Source: a virus. Taken from it: a stretch of DNA of 63,685 nucleotides. Shown piece after piece: positions 24,043 to 33,229 of the stretch. The stretch's first letter is position 1. Every line of letters begins with the position of its first letter. A model generated the notes under the pieces. That model did not search any database, was not told the origin of the DNA, and saw only the letters and a program-made list of their open reading frames with translations. The DNA lies in IMG/VR virus record IMGVR_UViG_3300047360_000121, positions 1 through 63,685 of that record, one strand, 5' to 3'. Made by a program: the position numbers and the translations under genes.

Positions 24043-25509
24043 CTAGTAGAAGTTGGACGTGGTGCGGAACGGGTTCGTCGTGGGGATTTTGTCGCACCCG
24101 CCGTAGTTCACGATGTTGGGCTGCCCGGTCTTGGCCGAGACGTGATGGTTCCGGCAGAAGGCGGCGGTGTGGGCGCAGCCCAGCGTCACGTAGATGCGGC
24201 CCGAGGCGTGGGCCTCGCCCACTGGCCCGTCGAGCAACAGCGCCCCGGCCTTCGCTTCGATGATGTTCCGGTAGGTCGTGTTGCCGTTGTGGGTCCAGTG
24301 GACGGTGCCGCCCGCGTAGCGCCCCGGATTCGGCCCGAGGAGGTCGTTCGGGATCGCCAGCACCTTCCCGGCCCGGTCCCAATTCGCAAGCGTGGGCTGG
24401 AAGTTCGTGGTCGCCGCGTTGGCGCTCGCCCCGCATTGCGAGCCGTAGAGGGTGTGCGGGCACCCGTACTGGTAGTTGCGCCGCAGCCCGGTTCGCTTGA
24501 ACGCGCTCGACATCGGGCGGGCCAAGAGTTCCACCGTGTTGCCCATGACCTTTCTCTTGGCCGACATGACACGGCCCGTCCAGATCGGCTTGAACTCCTG
24601 CTCGGGATCGTCGGCCTGCCCCTCGAAGACGGTCAACTGCATGGGCCGCTGAACGCGCTTGGTCCGGTAATACTCGGCCAACCCGCAGGACTTCGGCACG
24701 GTGATCTTGATCTCGTTCTTCTCCTCGGGCGAGCCGTTCGTCTTGATGTCGTCCATGCTGATCGCCAGCGACTCATAGGCGAACGCTGCGCGCTGCACGG
24801 CGCTGACGCGCCGCCACGCCTGCGTCGAAAGCCCGCTCTCGATCGCGTCGATCGGGAAGTGCGGCGTGTTGTGCAGGAAGCGCAGGTTGCGCGAGTCCCG
24901 GCTGCCGACGACAAGCGGGTAGATGTCGGTCGAGATGAAGCCGACCTCCTCGGACCCCTTGTGGTTCACGAGCGGCGCGACGAGTTCCAGCGCCCACGGC
25001 AGCCGCGACTCGTCGCACTCGCCGCTGGACAGGAAAATCCAGTTGCGGAAGGCGGCGGCGTCGCCTGCGTCAGCGAACCACGAGCGCGCGTGGCCGACCG
25101 CCTGCGCGTAGTTCGCGATCGCGGTCGTGGTGGACAGGCCCTCGGTCCACGAGATGCAGTCGTTGATGCCGCTCACCCCGGCGTCGAACCGGACGATGTG
25201 CCCCTCGGTCGAGGAGAACTGCGAGACGACGACATCGTAGGTCGTGCCGTTGGCCTGCACGTCGTCCCGCATCTTCTCAAGCGCGTAGATGACGGCTGCC
25301 TTCGCGTGGTCGAAGCGGTTGCGCTGCGCCATGGCAACCGAGCGGTCGAGGCTGAAATAGACGCGGTGCCGCCCGCCCGAGGTCGCAGGCACCGACACCG
25401 GGGAGTCCGTATAGGCGAAGTAGTCGTTCCGGTCAGGGCCGTAGCGGAACTCGTACCGCCGGACTGCGAGGCCCCGATCACGGGACTGCGCGTAGGGTTC
25501 AGAAGCCAT
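24043..25509 (-). CDS. DUF2163-type tail-tip protein with inserted von Willebrand A-like domain
   Basis: This 488-residue protein has DUF2163 (BR0599-type) features, known from Rhodobacterales gene transfer agents and siphovirus tail tips. They are split into an N-terminal piece (YEFRYGPDRNDYFAYTDS, residues 19-36) and the rest from about residue 240 (AYESLAISMDDIKTN, YGCPHTLYGSQCG, CAHTAAFCRNHH). Residues about 46-225 fit a von Willebrand A fold: FSLDRSVAM as a MIDAS-like DxSxA, then YDVVVSQFSS, GLSTTTAIANY and WIFLSSGECDE. The insertion could give the tip an adhesion module. The DUF2163 part is firm; the VWA part is good by pattern. Confidence 0.8.
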   Translation of the reverse strand: MASEPYAQSRDRGLAVRRYEFRYGPDRNDYFAYTDSPVSVPATSGGRHRVYFSLDRSVAMAQRNRFDHAKAAVIYALEKMRDDVQANGTTYDVVVSQFSSTEGHIVRFDAGVSGINDCISWTEGLSTTTAIANYAQAVGHARSWFADAGDAAAFRNWIFLSSGECDESRLPWALELVAPLVNHKGSEEVGFISTDIYPLVVGSRDSRNLRFLHNTPHFPIDAIESGLSTQAWRRVSAVQRAAFAYESLAISMDDIKTNGSPEEKNEIKITVPKSCGLAEYYRTKRVQRPMQLTVFEGQADDPEQEFKPIWTGRVMSAKRKVMGNTVELLARPMSSAFKRTGLRRNYQYGCPHTLYGSQCGASANAATTNFQPTLANWDRAGKVLAIPNDLLGPNPGRYAGGTVHWTHNGNTTYRNIIEAKAGALLLDGPVGEAHASGRIYVTLGCAHTAAFCRNHHVSAKTGQPNIVNYGGCDKIPTTNPFRTTSNFY

Positions 25510-26818
25510 TGCCGCCGCCTTCTTGCGTTGTCAGGTGCTCGGGGTTGCCCGAACTCTCAGTGATGAGGCCCATGTCGTTTTCGGTCATCAGCAGGGCGAC
25601 CTCGCCCGTCACGTAGTCGATCGACCGGGCCTTCATCTCGATCTGTGCCACGGTATCGGTCAGCCACTCGACTTCCAAGGCGTCATCTGCGAACCGGGCC
25701 TGATAGAGCGCCCGAACCGCCAGAATGTCCCGCATCAGCAGTTCCTCGGGGATCGGGGCCTGAAGCTGCGCGACGGTGTGGCCGTTCTGGCGGTACACGC
25801 CGGTCAGCGCGCGGAAGTATTGCTTCCGGTCCCGCGTCTCGATCAAGAGGAACTGCGGCGACAGGTTGAACTCGGCCTCGATCGCGAGGTCTTCGCCGAC
25901 GAGCGGAATCTCGGAAGCGTTCTTCGCGATCCCGTTGTTCGGTCGCAGTTCGGACGCCACCGCCGGGTAGAAGAACGTCCGCGCCCGCCCACGCTGCTGC
26001 ACGAAGAACGAGACCATCCGGCGGGCCTCGTCCAGCGTCTTCGCGGTGTGCGGGGTCGTCCAGTAGCGCACCGTGGGCACGGCCTTCCAGAAGTAGGACA
26101 CCGGCCCCGTCTCGGCACGGAACTCCTCGCGCTGCTGATCGTAGCGCGTCTCGACGGCATCGGCCCAATTCACCCGGAAGTCGAACCGATCGAGGGCGCT
26201 GAACCGGGCGAACTCGTGCTCGCTCGGCACGTAGGGCACCGAGCCGCGCGGGGTCGGGTGCAGGGTGATCTCGCAGGTGCCGACACGGGAAGTCGGGAAC
26301 TCGATGTCAAGCTGCGAGGACACGCGGCCCCGAGCGGCGAAGGTGATCTTCGTGCCGGGCGGCGTATCCGCCGTGCGTTCGGGCGGGCCGGGGAAAACCA
26401 AGTCCTCCGCGCCGCCGTCAACCCGCTCCACCCAGAAGCCGTTCGGCCCGAGGCGGTCCACCCGGTAGAAGCGGTCGTCAATCATCACGAGTTCGTCCAC
26501 GTCGAGCCATGCCGGTCGCACGTCCTCGGTGAGCCGCACGAAGTCGTGCCCCAGATTCCAGAAGCCCGTGGTCCGGCAATGCACGGTCGGCACCGGGAAG
26601 ATGATCTCCTCCTCCCGAAAGCCGGTCATCAGCGACGCCAGCTTGCGGTGATCGTCCCGGCGGAAGACGGTCGTGAAGCTGATCTCCCAGATCGGGGCGA
26701 TCCGGCGGGCCTCGCGGACCTCCCGACCTGACCCCGAACTGAAGATGTCGGTCTTGAAGCTGAAGCGTTCAGTGACCGCCTCGCGCCAGTTGACCTTGAA
26801 GTTCGCGAAGACCGCCAC
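25499..26818 (-). CDS. Distal tail / minor tail protein with internal duplication
   Basis: This 439-residue protein follows the tape measure, where distal tail proteins usually lie. It contains two related halves: FKVNWREAVTERFSFKTD (residues 5-22) and FRVNWADAVETRYDQQREEF (about 214-233), each followed by RIAPIWEISF- or WKAVPTVRYW-type strands and a helix. It probably forms the ring joining tail tube and tip. It overlaps the next gene by 11 bases. No stronger family call is made. Confidence 0.72.
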   Translation of the reverse strand: MAVFANFKVNWREAVTERFSFKTDIFSSGSGREVREARRIAPIWEISFTTVFRRDDHRKLASLMTGFREEEIIFPVPTVHCRTTGFWNLGHDFVRLTEDVRPAWLDVDELVMIDDRFYRVDRLGPNGFWVERVDGGAEDLVFPGPPERTADTPPGTKITFAARGRVSSQLDIEFPTSRVGTCEITLHPTPRGSVPYVPSEHEFARFSALDRFDFRVNWADAVETRYDQQREEFRAETGPVSYFWKAVPTVRYWTTPHTAKTLDEARRMVSFFVQQRGRARTFFYPAVASELRPNNGIAKNASEIPLVGEDLAIEAEFNLSPQFLLIETRDRKQYFRALTGVYRQNGHTVAQLQAPIPEELLMRDILAVRALYQARFADDALEVEWLTDTVAQIEMKARSIDYVTGEVALLMTENDMGLITESSGNPEHLTTQEGGGNGF

Positions 26819-26821
26819 GGC

Positions 26822-29800
26822 TTATCCTTCCATCGCCGCACGGAACTCGGAACTGTTCGCGCGGACGTGGTTCAGGATAGCCTTTCCGCCGCCGCCCGAC
26901 AACGAGGCTTCGAGGAAGGACTCGAAGTCGAAGTAGTTATAGACCTTCGCGTCGCCCGCCGCCTTGCCGCCGCCGGACTTCTTGCCCCCCTGATTCGACC
27001 AGTGGCGCGGGTCCTCTTGCGTCAGAATCTCCTCGTTCTGCTTGGCGATGATCGGCACCTCGCCCGGCTTCAGGCCGGGGATGCCGCCCTCGTGGTAGCG
27101 CAGCGCCCCGGCGAACATAGCCGGGTTCACGCGCCGGGTGCTGTTGCCCGAGCCGACCCGCTTCGATCCGACGTTGCCCCCGGTGTGGCCGGTGCCGACA
27201 GGGACGCCGATCGCCGTCCCGAACGACGTTCCGCCGATCATCCCCATCAGCGCGTTCAGGATCAACTGCTTCAGGATCATCTGCGAAAGCTGAAGCAGGA
27301 AGTCGGCGGCGAACTGAAGGAAGCTGTTCTTCAGCGCCTTCATCTCGTCCTCGCCGTTCGCGACCTGCTGCGCGAAGTTGCCGAACGCATTGGACAGCCC
27401 GCCCACAAGCAGGTCGGCAACGCCGGTCCAGTCCAGCTTGGCCTTCTGCCCGGCGAGGTCGAACCGCTCGGCCTCGATCCGTGCTGTCTGAAGCTGGGCC
27501 AGCGCAGTCGCACCCTCTTGCCCGCCCACGGCTTCCCACATGGCTTTCGCGTTGTCGATCGCTTGGATCAGCGTGTCGTTGACCTGCTCGATCTCGCCCT
27601 TCAGCCGCGCCGCACCCTCGCCGTCGCCTTGCTTCAGTGCGGCTTGGAACTGCTGTTCAAGCGCCGTCCGCTGGGCGACCAACTGGTTGACCACCTCCTG
27701 CGTTTTCGCGGCCTTCTTCTTGGCGTTGTCCTCGGCCTCGGTCGCGTTGGCGAGGTCATACTGCTTGCCGATCAGGATCGACAGCTTGTTGATCTCGGCG
27801 TCGGTGATGTTCGGGTCCGCTGCGCGGGCATCCCGAATACCGGCCTCGATCGCGGCCTGCCGCTTCAGCCCGTCGTTGATAAGCTGCTGCTGGCGCACCG
27901 CGAACTCGGCGTCGGACAAGGTGCTGCTGGTCGCCTCGCGCGCCGCCTGCGCGTCCTCCGCGAGTTTCTGCGACTCGCGCTCGGCGTCGTTCAGGCGCTC
28001 CTGCTCCTCCTTCAGATCGTAGAGCGCACCGGCCTGTTCACGGACCCGAGCGAGGTCGTCTTCCGTGGCGTTCGGGTTGCGCTCCTGCTCGTCACGGATC
28101 GCTTCGAGGATTTCGGCCTCGCGCTCGCGGCCCTCGTTGATGAGGCGCTGCTGGTCGATCTCGAATTGCCGGTCGGCGGCAGCCGCCCGCGAGTCCGCGC
28201 CCTGTTCAAGCCGCTCGCTCGGGTCGAAGTCGCTCGGCGCATCGGGGATCGTGATGTTCGCGAACCGCTCCCGGTCGGCGTCGATATTCATATCGAACCG
28301 CTTGGTGCCGGGACCGCTGCCCGCGACGGCGCGGCGCACGTCGGCCACCGCGTCGCCGGTCTGCGTCATGCGATCGGCGAGGTAGGCCGCAGCCACGTCC
28401 ACCGCCACCTTCATGTCGCGGATAAGGAGGTCGGGGTCGTTCACGATGTCATGGCCGGTCTGGGCCGCGTACCGCTCGTAGTTCGACCGCCCGGTCAACT
28501 GAATGAAACCGCGCCCGTAGAACTTGCCGCCGTCGCCCGGCTGGGTGTTCCCGAGGCCGCGCCCGGCAGCCGTCCCGGCCCCGTACATTGCCTCGAAGAA
28601 CTTCGACGCGCCGCCCGCCACGAGCGCCCGCAGTTCGGCGTCCGACATGCCCTTGGCCGCCCCGAAGATTTCCCGCGCCCGGCCCGGCGAGTAGTTCGGG
28701 CTTTCGCTGACCGTGAAGTCGAAGTTCGACTCGCCGCCCGCTACGGCGAAGGCCGCGCGCACGTATTCGTCCGACATGCCCGCCGCCTTCAGAGACGCCG
28801 CGAACTTCGCTTGGAAGTCGTCGCCGAAGGCCGACAGCATCCCGCCGATGCCGCCGACAGCCGAGTTGAACGCGCCGCCGATGGTGGACAGGCCGGTGCT
28901 GATCTTCTCGCCCAGCCCGCCCGCGAGGCTGCCGATCGTCGTGAACTTCTCGATCACCGAGTCGGCGTCGGTCAGGAGGTCCGCGAACAGGCCGACGAAG
29001 GACGTTCCGTCGAACGTGTTCTTCATCCCGCGCCATGTCGAGATCAGGTCCTCGACCTTGATGTTGGCCGCGATGATCTCGCCGGTCAGCGATGCGACCT
29101 CGCCAACCTGCGCGGCGAAGGCGTCGGACTTTTCGAGGTCATCGAGATAGTCGGAAAGCTGCGGCAGCGCCGTCCGCACGAGATCGCGGAAGCCGTCTTT
29201 CAGGTCGTCCGCGTCCTCGCGCAGCTTCTTCGCCGCCTCGCCCGCGTCCTCCGCATCCTCGCGGAAAATCTCAAGGCCCCTGCCGGTGTCTTCCGCCGCG
29301 TTGCCGAGTTCATCGAACCCCTCTTGGGCCGTCTCGGTGTCCTTGCTCGCGGCCTTCACGGCAGATGCCGCCTGCTCCTGATTCTCCTTCATGGCGACGA
29401 GCGAACGTGCCAGCTTCAGGATGAACCCGCCGTACTGGACCGCCTCGTGGCTGCCGTCCGACTGCGCCTTGATCGTCTCGTCCAGCTTGGCGATGTATTC
29501 TGCCGCGTCGATCGAGCCGCTGTTGAACTCCTCGTTCACGCCCGCAATCGCGTCGCGGAACTCCTGCGGCACGTCGAAGATTTCCGCCCCTGCGGCGAGG
29601 TTGAACCCGAAGAAGTTCGTGAGGAAGTTGTCGTTGCCCTGCGCAGCAAGTGCCATCCGGTCTTCGAGTTCGGCCACGGCGTCCGTGATCCGCTGAAGGT
29701 TGGCGTTCGCTTCGGCAGCGGTCAGGTCTTCGAGCCGGTCCTTCCAGCCCTCGACCGAGCCGCCCACCGCGTCATAGGCGTTCTTCACCCGGTCCACGAT

Positions 29801-32422
29801 GTCCTTGTGGTCCGCGAGCGCGTCATTCATGTCGGTGGCGGCGGTGAGCCAGTGCGCCCCGAGGGCACCGACCCCGGCAAGCAGGATGCCGATCCCGGTC
29901 GAGGCGGCAAGCGCCCGCAGCCCGGCGGTCAGGCCGCGCACCGCGCCGGTCGCGCGCGTCGCGCCGGTCGCCATGGCGTTCGCCCCGGCAGCCGCAGCGC
30001 GCGTGTCAGCCGCCGTCTTGCGGGCGCTGTCACCGAGGTTCTTCACGCCGCGCCCGAGGGCCATGACGATGTTGAAGGACTTCAGGCCGAGCGCCGCGCC
30101 GATCACCGTGGCGACGAGGGTGAAGTTGTCCGCGACGAGGCTGACCGTATCCGCGAGCACCGCGAAGCCCGCCGACATCTTCTGCACGAAGGAAATGAAC
30201 TCGCCGCTCTTGAGGAGGTCGGTGAGGTTGTTCAGGGCTTCGCTGAAGGCTTCGATGAACCCGCCCTCGGCGAAGACGATCATCGCTTGGAAGGCGGCGT
30301 TCCTGAACCGGCCCAGCGAGGCGGTCACGCCCTTCAGCGAGTCCTCAAGCCCCTCGCCGAACTGCTTGTCCAACTGGTCGGCGAACGGGGCCAGCGAATC
30401 CGCCGTGACCTTGCCCTGCTCCATGAGGTTCTGAAGTTCGCCCACGCCGATGCCGAGCGCGTCGGCCATGGTCTTCACGGCTCGGGGAAGACGATCCCCG
30501 AGTTGTTCCTGCAATTCTTCGAGGCTCAGTTTTTCTTTGTTGACAATTTGCGTCAACGCTTTGAAAATGCCCGACAATTCCTCGTTCGGGATGCGCGCCA
30601 CACGCGCCGCCTCGGCCACCGACAGGAAGATTTTCCGGGTGCGCTCGCCTTCAAGGTTCGAGTCGCGCGTGGCGATCGCGAACTTCGTGTATTCGTCGGC
30701 CAGCACACCGAGTTCGATCCCGAGCCGGTCGGCGGTGCGCCGCAGGAAGTCCATCTCCTGCGCGGCCTGCTGCTGATCGCCGCCGGTCGCAACCCCGAGC
30801 CGGGACTGCGCCGCTTCGAGTTTCTGGTAGGCCCCGACGACGTTGTTCAGCACCTCCACGACCGTATAGAGACCGCCATAGGCGGCGATCATGGAGAGGA
30901 CTTCGCCCCGGAGACGCTGGGTGTAGCTAAGGGCTTGGCGCGACCCGCCGTAGAGGTCGTTGTAGGCCGCGCGCAGGCTCGACACCTTCGGCGCGGCGGC
31001 GCGGGCCTCGTCGCCCAGCCGCTCGATGTTGTCGGCTTCCCGGCGAGTCGCCCCGTTGTCCATCTCGTCGTGCAGCGAACGGATCGCCTGCCGTGCGGTG
31101 AAGCCGTCATTGGCGACCGACTGCATGGTCCGGCCAAGCTGTTCCTGCGCGCTGGCGAAGCTGCGCTGCGCCTGCACGATGGATTGCAGGTCGCCGCTTT
31201 GCTCCCGGTAGGCGGCAGACATGCGCCCGAGGGCTTCCTCCTGCGCCATGAGGCGGTACTGCGACTGCTCGGCAGCCTGCGCCGCCAAGGCGAGTTCTTT
31301 CGACATCTCGCGCGTCGGGACGCCCACCGCGCCGATCTCGTGCTTCAGCGCCGAGACGGCGACTTCGAGGTCATCGAACTCCTCGCGCGCCTGACGCGCC
31401 GCGATTCCCTGCTCGACAAGCTGCTGCTCGATCGACCCGAGGGCTTCGCTGTTCAGCCCGGCGAGCGCGGCCTCGGCCCGGTCGGATGCCGTGGCGATCT
31501 CGTCCAGCGCCTCTTTCGCCGCCTCAAGGCCCGCCGCCTGCCGGGCAGCGTTGTCCGAGGTGGACTTCAGCGCCGTCTCAAGCGTCCGCTGATCCTTCGC
31601 CGAAGCCTTGGCCGCGACGCCGAGCGACTCGTAGTTCGCCTTGATCTTTTCAAGCGCGGCAACCTGCCGCTCCTCGTTCGCTGCCGCCTGCTCCGTCCGT
31701 GCCGAGAAGTCGAGCACCGCAGCCTCGGCTTTGCCGATCGCCGCGCCAATCCCGGCGTACTCCTGTTCCAGTTCGGTCAGCTTCGCCTTCGCGCGGGCGA
31801 CCGAGCGCGTGGACCGCTCGAAAGCCTCGACGGTGCTCTTGGCGGGCTTTTCGGCCTTCTGCATCTTGGCCGCAAGCTTGTCGTACCCTGCCGAGGCTTT
31901 CGCCAGCGCGGCAGACTGCTTCTGGATTTCATCAGGCAGTTCCGACTGCCGCTTGACAAGCTTCTCCTGCTCGGTCGTCGCTTTCTTCGTCTCGGCGGTG
32001 AGCGAACGCAGTTCGGCCTTGGCCGTTTTCACGGCGTCCTTCTGGCGCTTCTGCGCGGCAGCCGCGCCGTCCAGCTTGGAGGCGAACTTGTCGGCCTCGT
32101 AGGTCGCGCGCGACAGGTTGCCGGTTACACGCTGCACGGCGACCCCGGACTCGGCGCTCTCCTTTTCGAGCCGGGAGATCGCCGCAGAAACCTTGTCCAT
32201 CTCCTGCTGGAACTTCGAGCCGACGTTCAGCGACCCGAGGCTGCTTTCGACCTTCTTGGCCGCTTCGGTGATGGTGGAGAGGGCGGCTTTCGTTTCCTTC
32301 GACTGGCCCCGCAGACCGGCCTGCGAATCCACGAAGTCGTCAAGCGCGGCCCCGATCTTTTCGACTGCTTTGGAGGCGTCATCTTTGGCTCGGATGACGA
32401 GGTTTACATCTTTACGCGCCAT
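26822..32422 (-). CDS. Tail tape measure protein with GH19-type muramidase domain
   Basis: This 1866-residue protein sets tail length. Residues 1-500 are coiled coil. Residues about 517-697 match the tape-measure N-terminal domain (SRLGVATGGDQQQAAQEMDF, ELQEQLGDRLPRAVKTMADA). Two hydrophobic segments lie near 770 and 840 (STGIGILLAGVGALGAHWL). Residues about 1190-1390 contain a GH19/lysozyme-like domain with GGESNFDF and GDGGKFYGRGFIQLTGRSNY. Coiled coil resumes after that, and the end is glycine-rich. The enzyme domain would open peptidoglycan as the tape leaves the tail. It is the largest gene, right after the frameshifted chaperones, as expected. Confidence 0.93.
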   Translation of the reverse strand: MARKDVNLVIRAKDDASKAVEKIGAALDDFVDSQAGLRGQSKETKAALSTITEAAKKVESSLGSLNVGSKFQQEMDKVSAAISRLEKESAESGVAVQRVTGNLSRATYEADKFASKLDGAAAAQKRQKDAVKTAKAELRSLTAETKKATTEQEKLVKRQSELPDEIQKQSAALAKASAGYDKLAAKMQKAEKPAKSTVEAFERSTRSVARAKAKLTELEQEYAGIGAAIGKAEAAVLDFSARTEQAAANEERQVAALEKIKANYESLGVAAKASAKDQRTLETALKSTSDNAARQAAGLEAAKEALDEIATASDRAEAALAGLNSEALGSIEQQLVEQGIAARQAREEFDDLEVAVSALKHEIGAVGVPTREMSKELALAAQAAEQSQYRLMAQEEALGRMSAAYREQSGDLQSIVQAQRSFASAQEQLGRTMQSVANDGFTARQAIRSLHDEMDNGATRREADNIERLGDEARAAAPKVSSLRAAYNDLYGGSRQALSYTQRLRGEVLSMIAAYGGLYTVVEVLNNVVGAYQKLEAAQSRLGVATGGDQQQAAQEMDFLRRTADRLGIELGVLADEYTKFAIATRDSNLEGERTRKIFLSVAEAARVARIPNEELSGIFKALTQIVNKEKLSLEELQEQLGDRLPRAVKTMADALGIGVGELQNLMEQGKVTADSLAPFADQLDKQFGEGLEDSLKGVTASLGRFRNAAFQAMIVFAEGGFIEAFSEALNNLTDLLKSGEFISFVQKMSAGFAVLADTVSLVADNFTLVATVIGAALGLKSFNIVMALGRGVKNLGDSARKTAADTRAAAAGANAMATGATRATGAVRGLTAGLRALAASTGIGILLAGVGALGAHWLTAATDMNDALADHKDIVDRVKNAYDAVGGSVEGWKDRLEDLTAAEANANLQRITDAVAELEDRMALAAQGNDNFLTNFFGFNLAAGAEIFDVPQEFRDAIAGVNEEFNSGSIDAAEYIAKLDETIKAQSDGSHEAVQYGGFILKLARSLVAMKENQEQAASAVKAASKDTETAQEGFDELGNAAEDTGRGLEIFREDAEDAGEAAKKLREDADDLKDGFRDLVRTALPQLSDYLDDLEKSDAFAAQVGEVASLTGEIIAANIKVEDLISTWRGMKNTFDGTSFVGLFADLLTDADSVIEKFTTIGSLAGGLGEKISTGLSTIGGAFNSAVGGIGGMLSAFGDDFQAKFAASLKAAGMSDEYVRAAFAVAGGESNFDFTVSESPNYSPGRAREIFGAAKGMSDAELRALVAGGASKFFEAMYGAGTAAGRGLGNTQPGDGGKFYGRGFIQLTGRSNYERYAAQTGHDIVNDPDLLIRDMKVAVDVAAAYLADRMTQTGDAVADVRRAVAGSGPGTKRFDMNIDADRERFANITIPDAPSDFDPSERLEQGADSRAAAADRQFEIDQQRLINEGREREAEILEAIRDEQERNPNATEDDLARVREQAGALYDLKEEQERLNDAERESQKLAEDAQAAREATSSTLSDAEFAVRQQQLINDGLKRQAAIEAGIRDARAADPNITDAEINKLSILIGKQYDLANATEAEDNAKKKAAKTQEVVNQLVAQRTALEQQFQAALKQGDGEGAARLKGEIEQVNDTLIQAIDNAKAMWEAVGGQEGATALAQLQTARIEAERFDLAGQKAKLDWTGVADLLVGGLSNAFGNFAQQVANGEDEMKALKNSFLQFAADFLLQLSQMILKQLILNALMGMIGGTSFGTAIGVPVGTGHTGGNVGSKRVGSGNSTRRVNPAMFAGALRYHEGGIPGLKPGEVPIIAKQNEEILTQEDPRHWSNQGGKKSGGGKAAGDAKVYNYFDFESFLEASLSGGGGKAILNHVRANSSEFRAAMEG

Positions 32423-32438
32423 TCAGGACGCCCCCTTT

Positions 32439-33160
32439 TCAGTTTTGGTCGAACAGCCCCTCAACAGGTTCAGTCTCGAAGTGAAGCTGCTTCTGCATCT
32501 TACCGAACTGCTTACCGGCTTTGGCTGACACTACGCTAGACGCGGCCATTTGCACAAGCTGCGCCTCGGTCAGTATGCGGGCGTTCTCACGTTCGGTCAC
32601 GATGTTGGCCTCATCGAACACCCTGCCGATCGTGTAGTCCATCGCCCCGGTGTGACCGTGGGCAAGGATCAGGCTCACCGCTCGTCGGATGCCCCAATAC
32701 CATTCTGCGAAGGAAACTTCACTCCCACCAGAGTCCCAGAGATCATCAGATACGTTTCTCTCAGGGACTCCATCAGCTTTTTTACGGAAGCCTCGCTGCG
32801 GAACGTCTCTTGAATGATGACGTTCAGCATACCGAGTTGGTCTTCGAGGGGCATCTCGGACGCGGCCTCGCGGCCCTCGGGGGTATAGTCGTCGTTCCCC
32901 AGCGCGATCAGGCTGCCGACCATATCGGGGGCGTCGGCCAGCGCGGCGAGGAGGGCGGTCTTCACGTCGTCCTCGGTCAGCGTCTTGGCGCGGGCCTTCG
33001 GCATCAACGTCTGGAAGGCGTGGGCCATGTTCGGGCCGTAGTGCGTCACCAGCATCATCAGGTCGCCAGCGGTCAGGCCGCGCAACTCGACCCGGTGCGT
33101 CTTCTCGCCCGCCTCGATGTCGTAGTGCGCGCGAGGGCGGCGAATGTCGCGGATTTTCAT
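32439..33160 (-). CDS. Tail assembly chaperone GT fusion (via -1 frameshift)
   Basis: The T part (stop at 32439) has no good start of its own: the only candidate is a GTG overlapping the G stop. Its frame is open upstream through a protein-like stretch (SFAEWYWGIRRA) as far as the slippery site at 32777-32783. A -1 slip there joins 128 residues of G to 112 residues of T, giving about 240 residues. In lambda-like phages the rare GT product coats the tape measure and recruits tail tube. Independent translation of a short T from the GTG is the alternative. Confidence 0.8.
32675..33160 (-). CDS. Tail assembly chaperone G
   Basis: This 161-residue protein lies between the tail tube and tape measure genes, the conserved place of G. 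It has VELRGLTAGDLMMLVTHYGP and a helical core, and ends KFPSQNGIGASDER. Near its end it contains the codons GTA AAA AAG, which form the slippery heptamer used to make GT. It is made in excess over GT and works as a chaperone for the tape measure protein. Confidence 0.82.
   Translation of the reverse strand: MKIRDIRRPRAHYDIEAGEKTHRVELRGLTAGDLMMLVTHYGPNMAHAFQTLMPKARAKTLTEDDVKTALLAALADAPDMVGSLIALGNDDYTPEGREAASEMPLEDQLGMLNVIIQETFRSEASVKKLMESLRETYLMISGTLVGVKFPSQNGIGASDER
32777..32783 (-). promoter_or_regulatory. Programmed -1 ribosomal frameshift site A AAA AAG
   Basis: Read on the minus strand, the six A residues at 32783-32778 and the G at 32777 sit in the zero frame as GTA AAA AAG. This gives the canonical X XXY YYZ heptamer A AAA AAG, the most slippery form known in bacteria. 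After a -1 slip the next codon is GCT and the frame stays open for 112 residues to the stop at 32439. Confidence 0.85.
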
Positions 33161-33176
33161 GGGGCTTTCCTTTGGA

Positions 33177-33197
33177 GGTGTCAGGTGTCAGGTGTCA
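33177..33197. repeat. Three tandem 7-bp repeats (GGTGTCA)
   Basis: GGTGTCA occurs three times in a row in the 69-base gap between the G chaperone start and the tail tube stop. It is short and may simply be slippage, or a binding site. Confidence 0.6.
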
Positions 33198-33229
33198 GGA
33201 GGCGTTTCGGCGACCGGGGCCGCTTCAGA

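Noticed and set aside
19441-25563. Very long plus-strand open frames opposite the tail genes (for example 19441-21258, 21471-23648, 23800-25563)
   Set aside because: They are Arg/Val/His-rich shadows of GC-rich minus-strand genes with recognised families; no ribosome-binding sites or protein motifs.
26867-32539. 1890-residue plus-strand open frame opposite the tape measure
   Set aside because: Composition is that of an antisense shadow; the minus strand encodes a clear tape measure with a GH19 domain.
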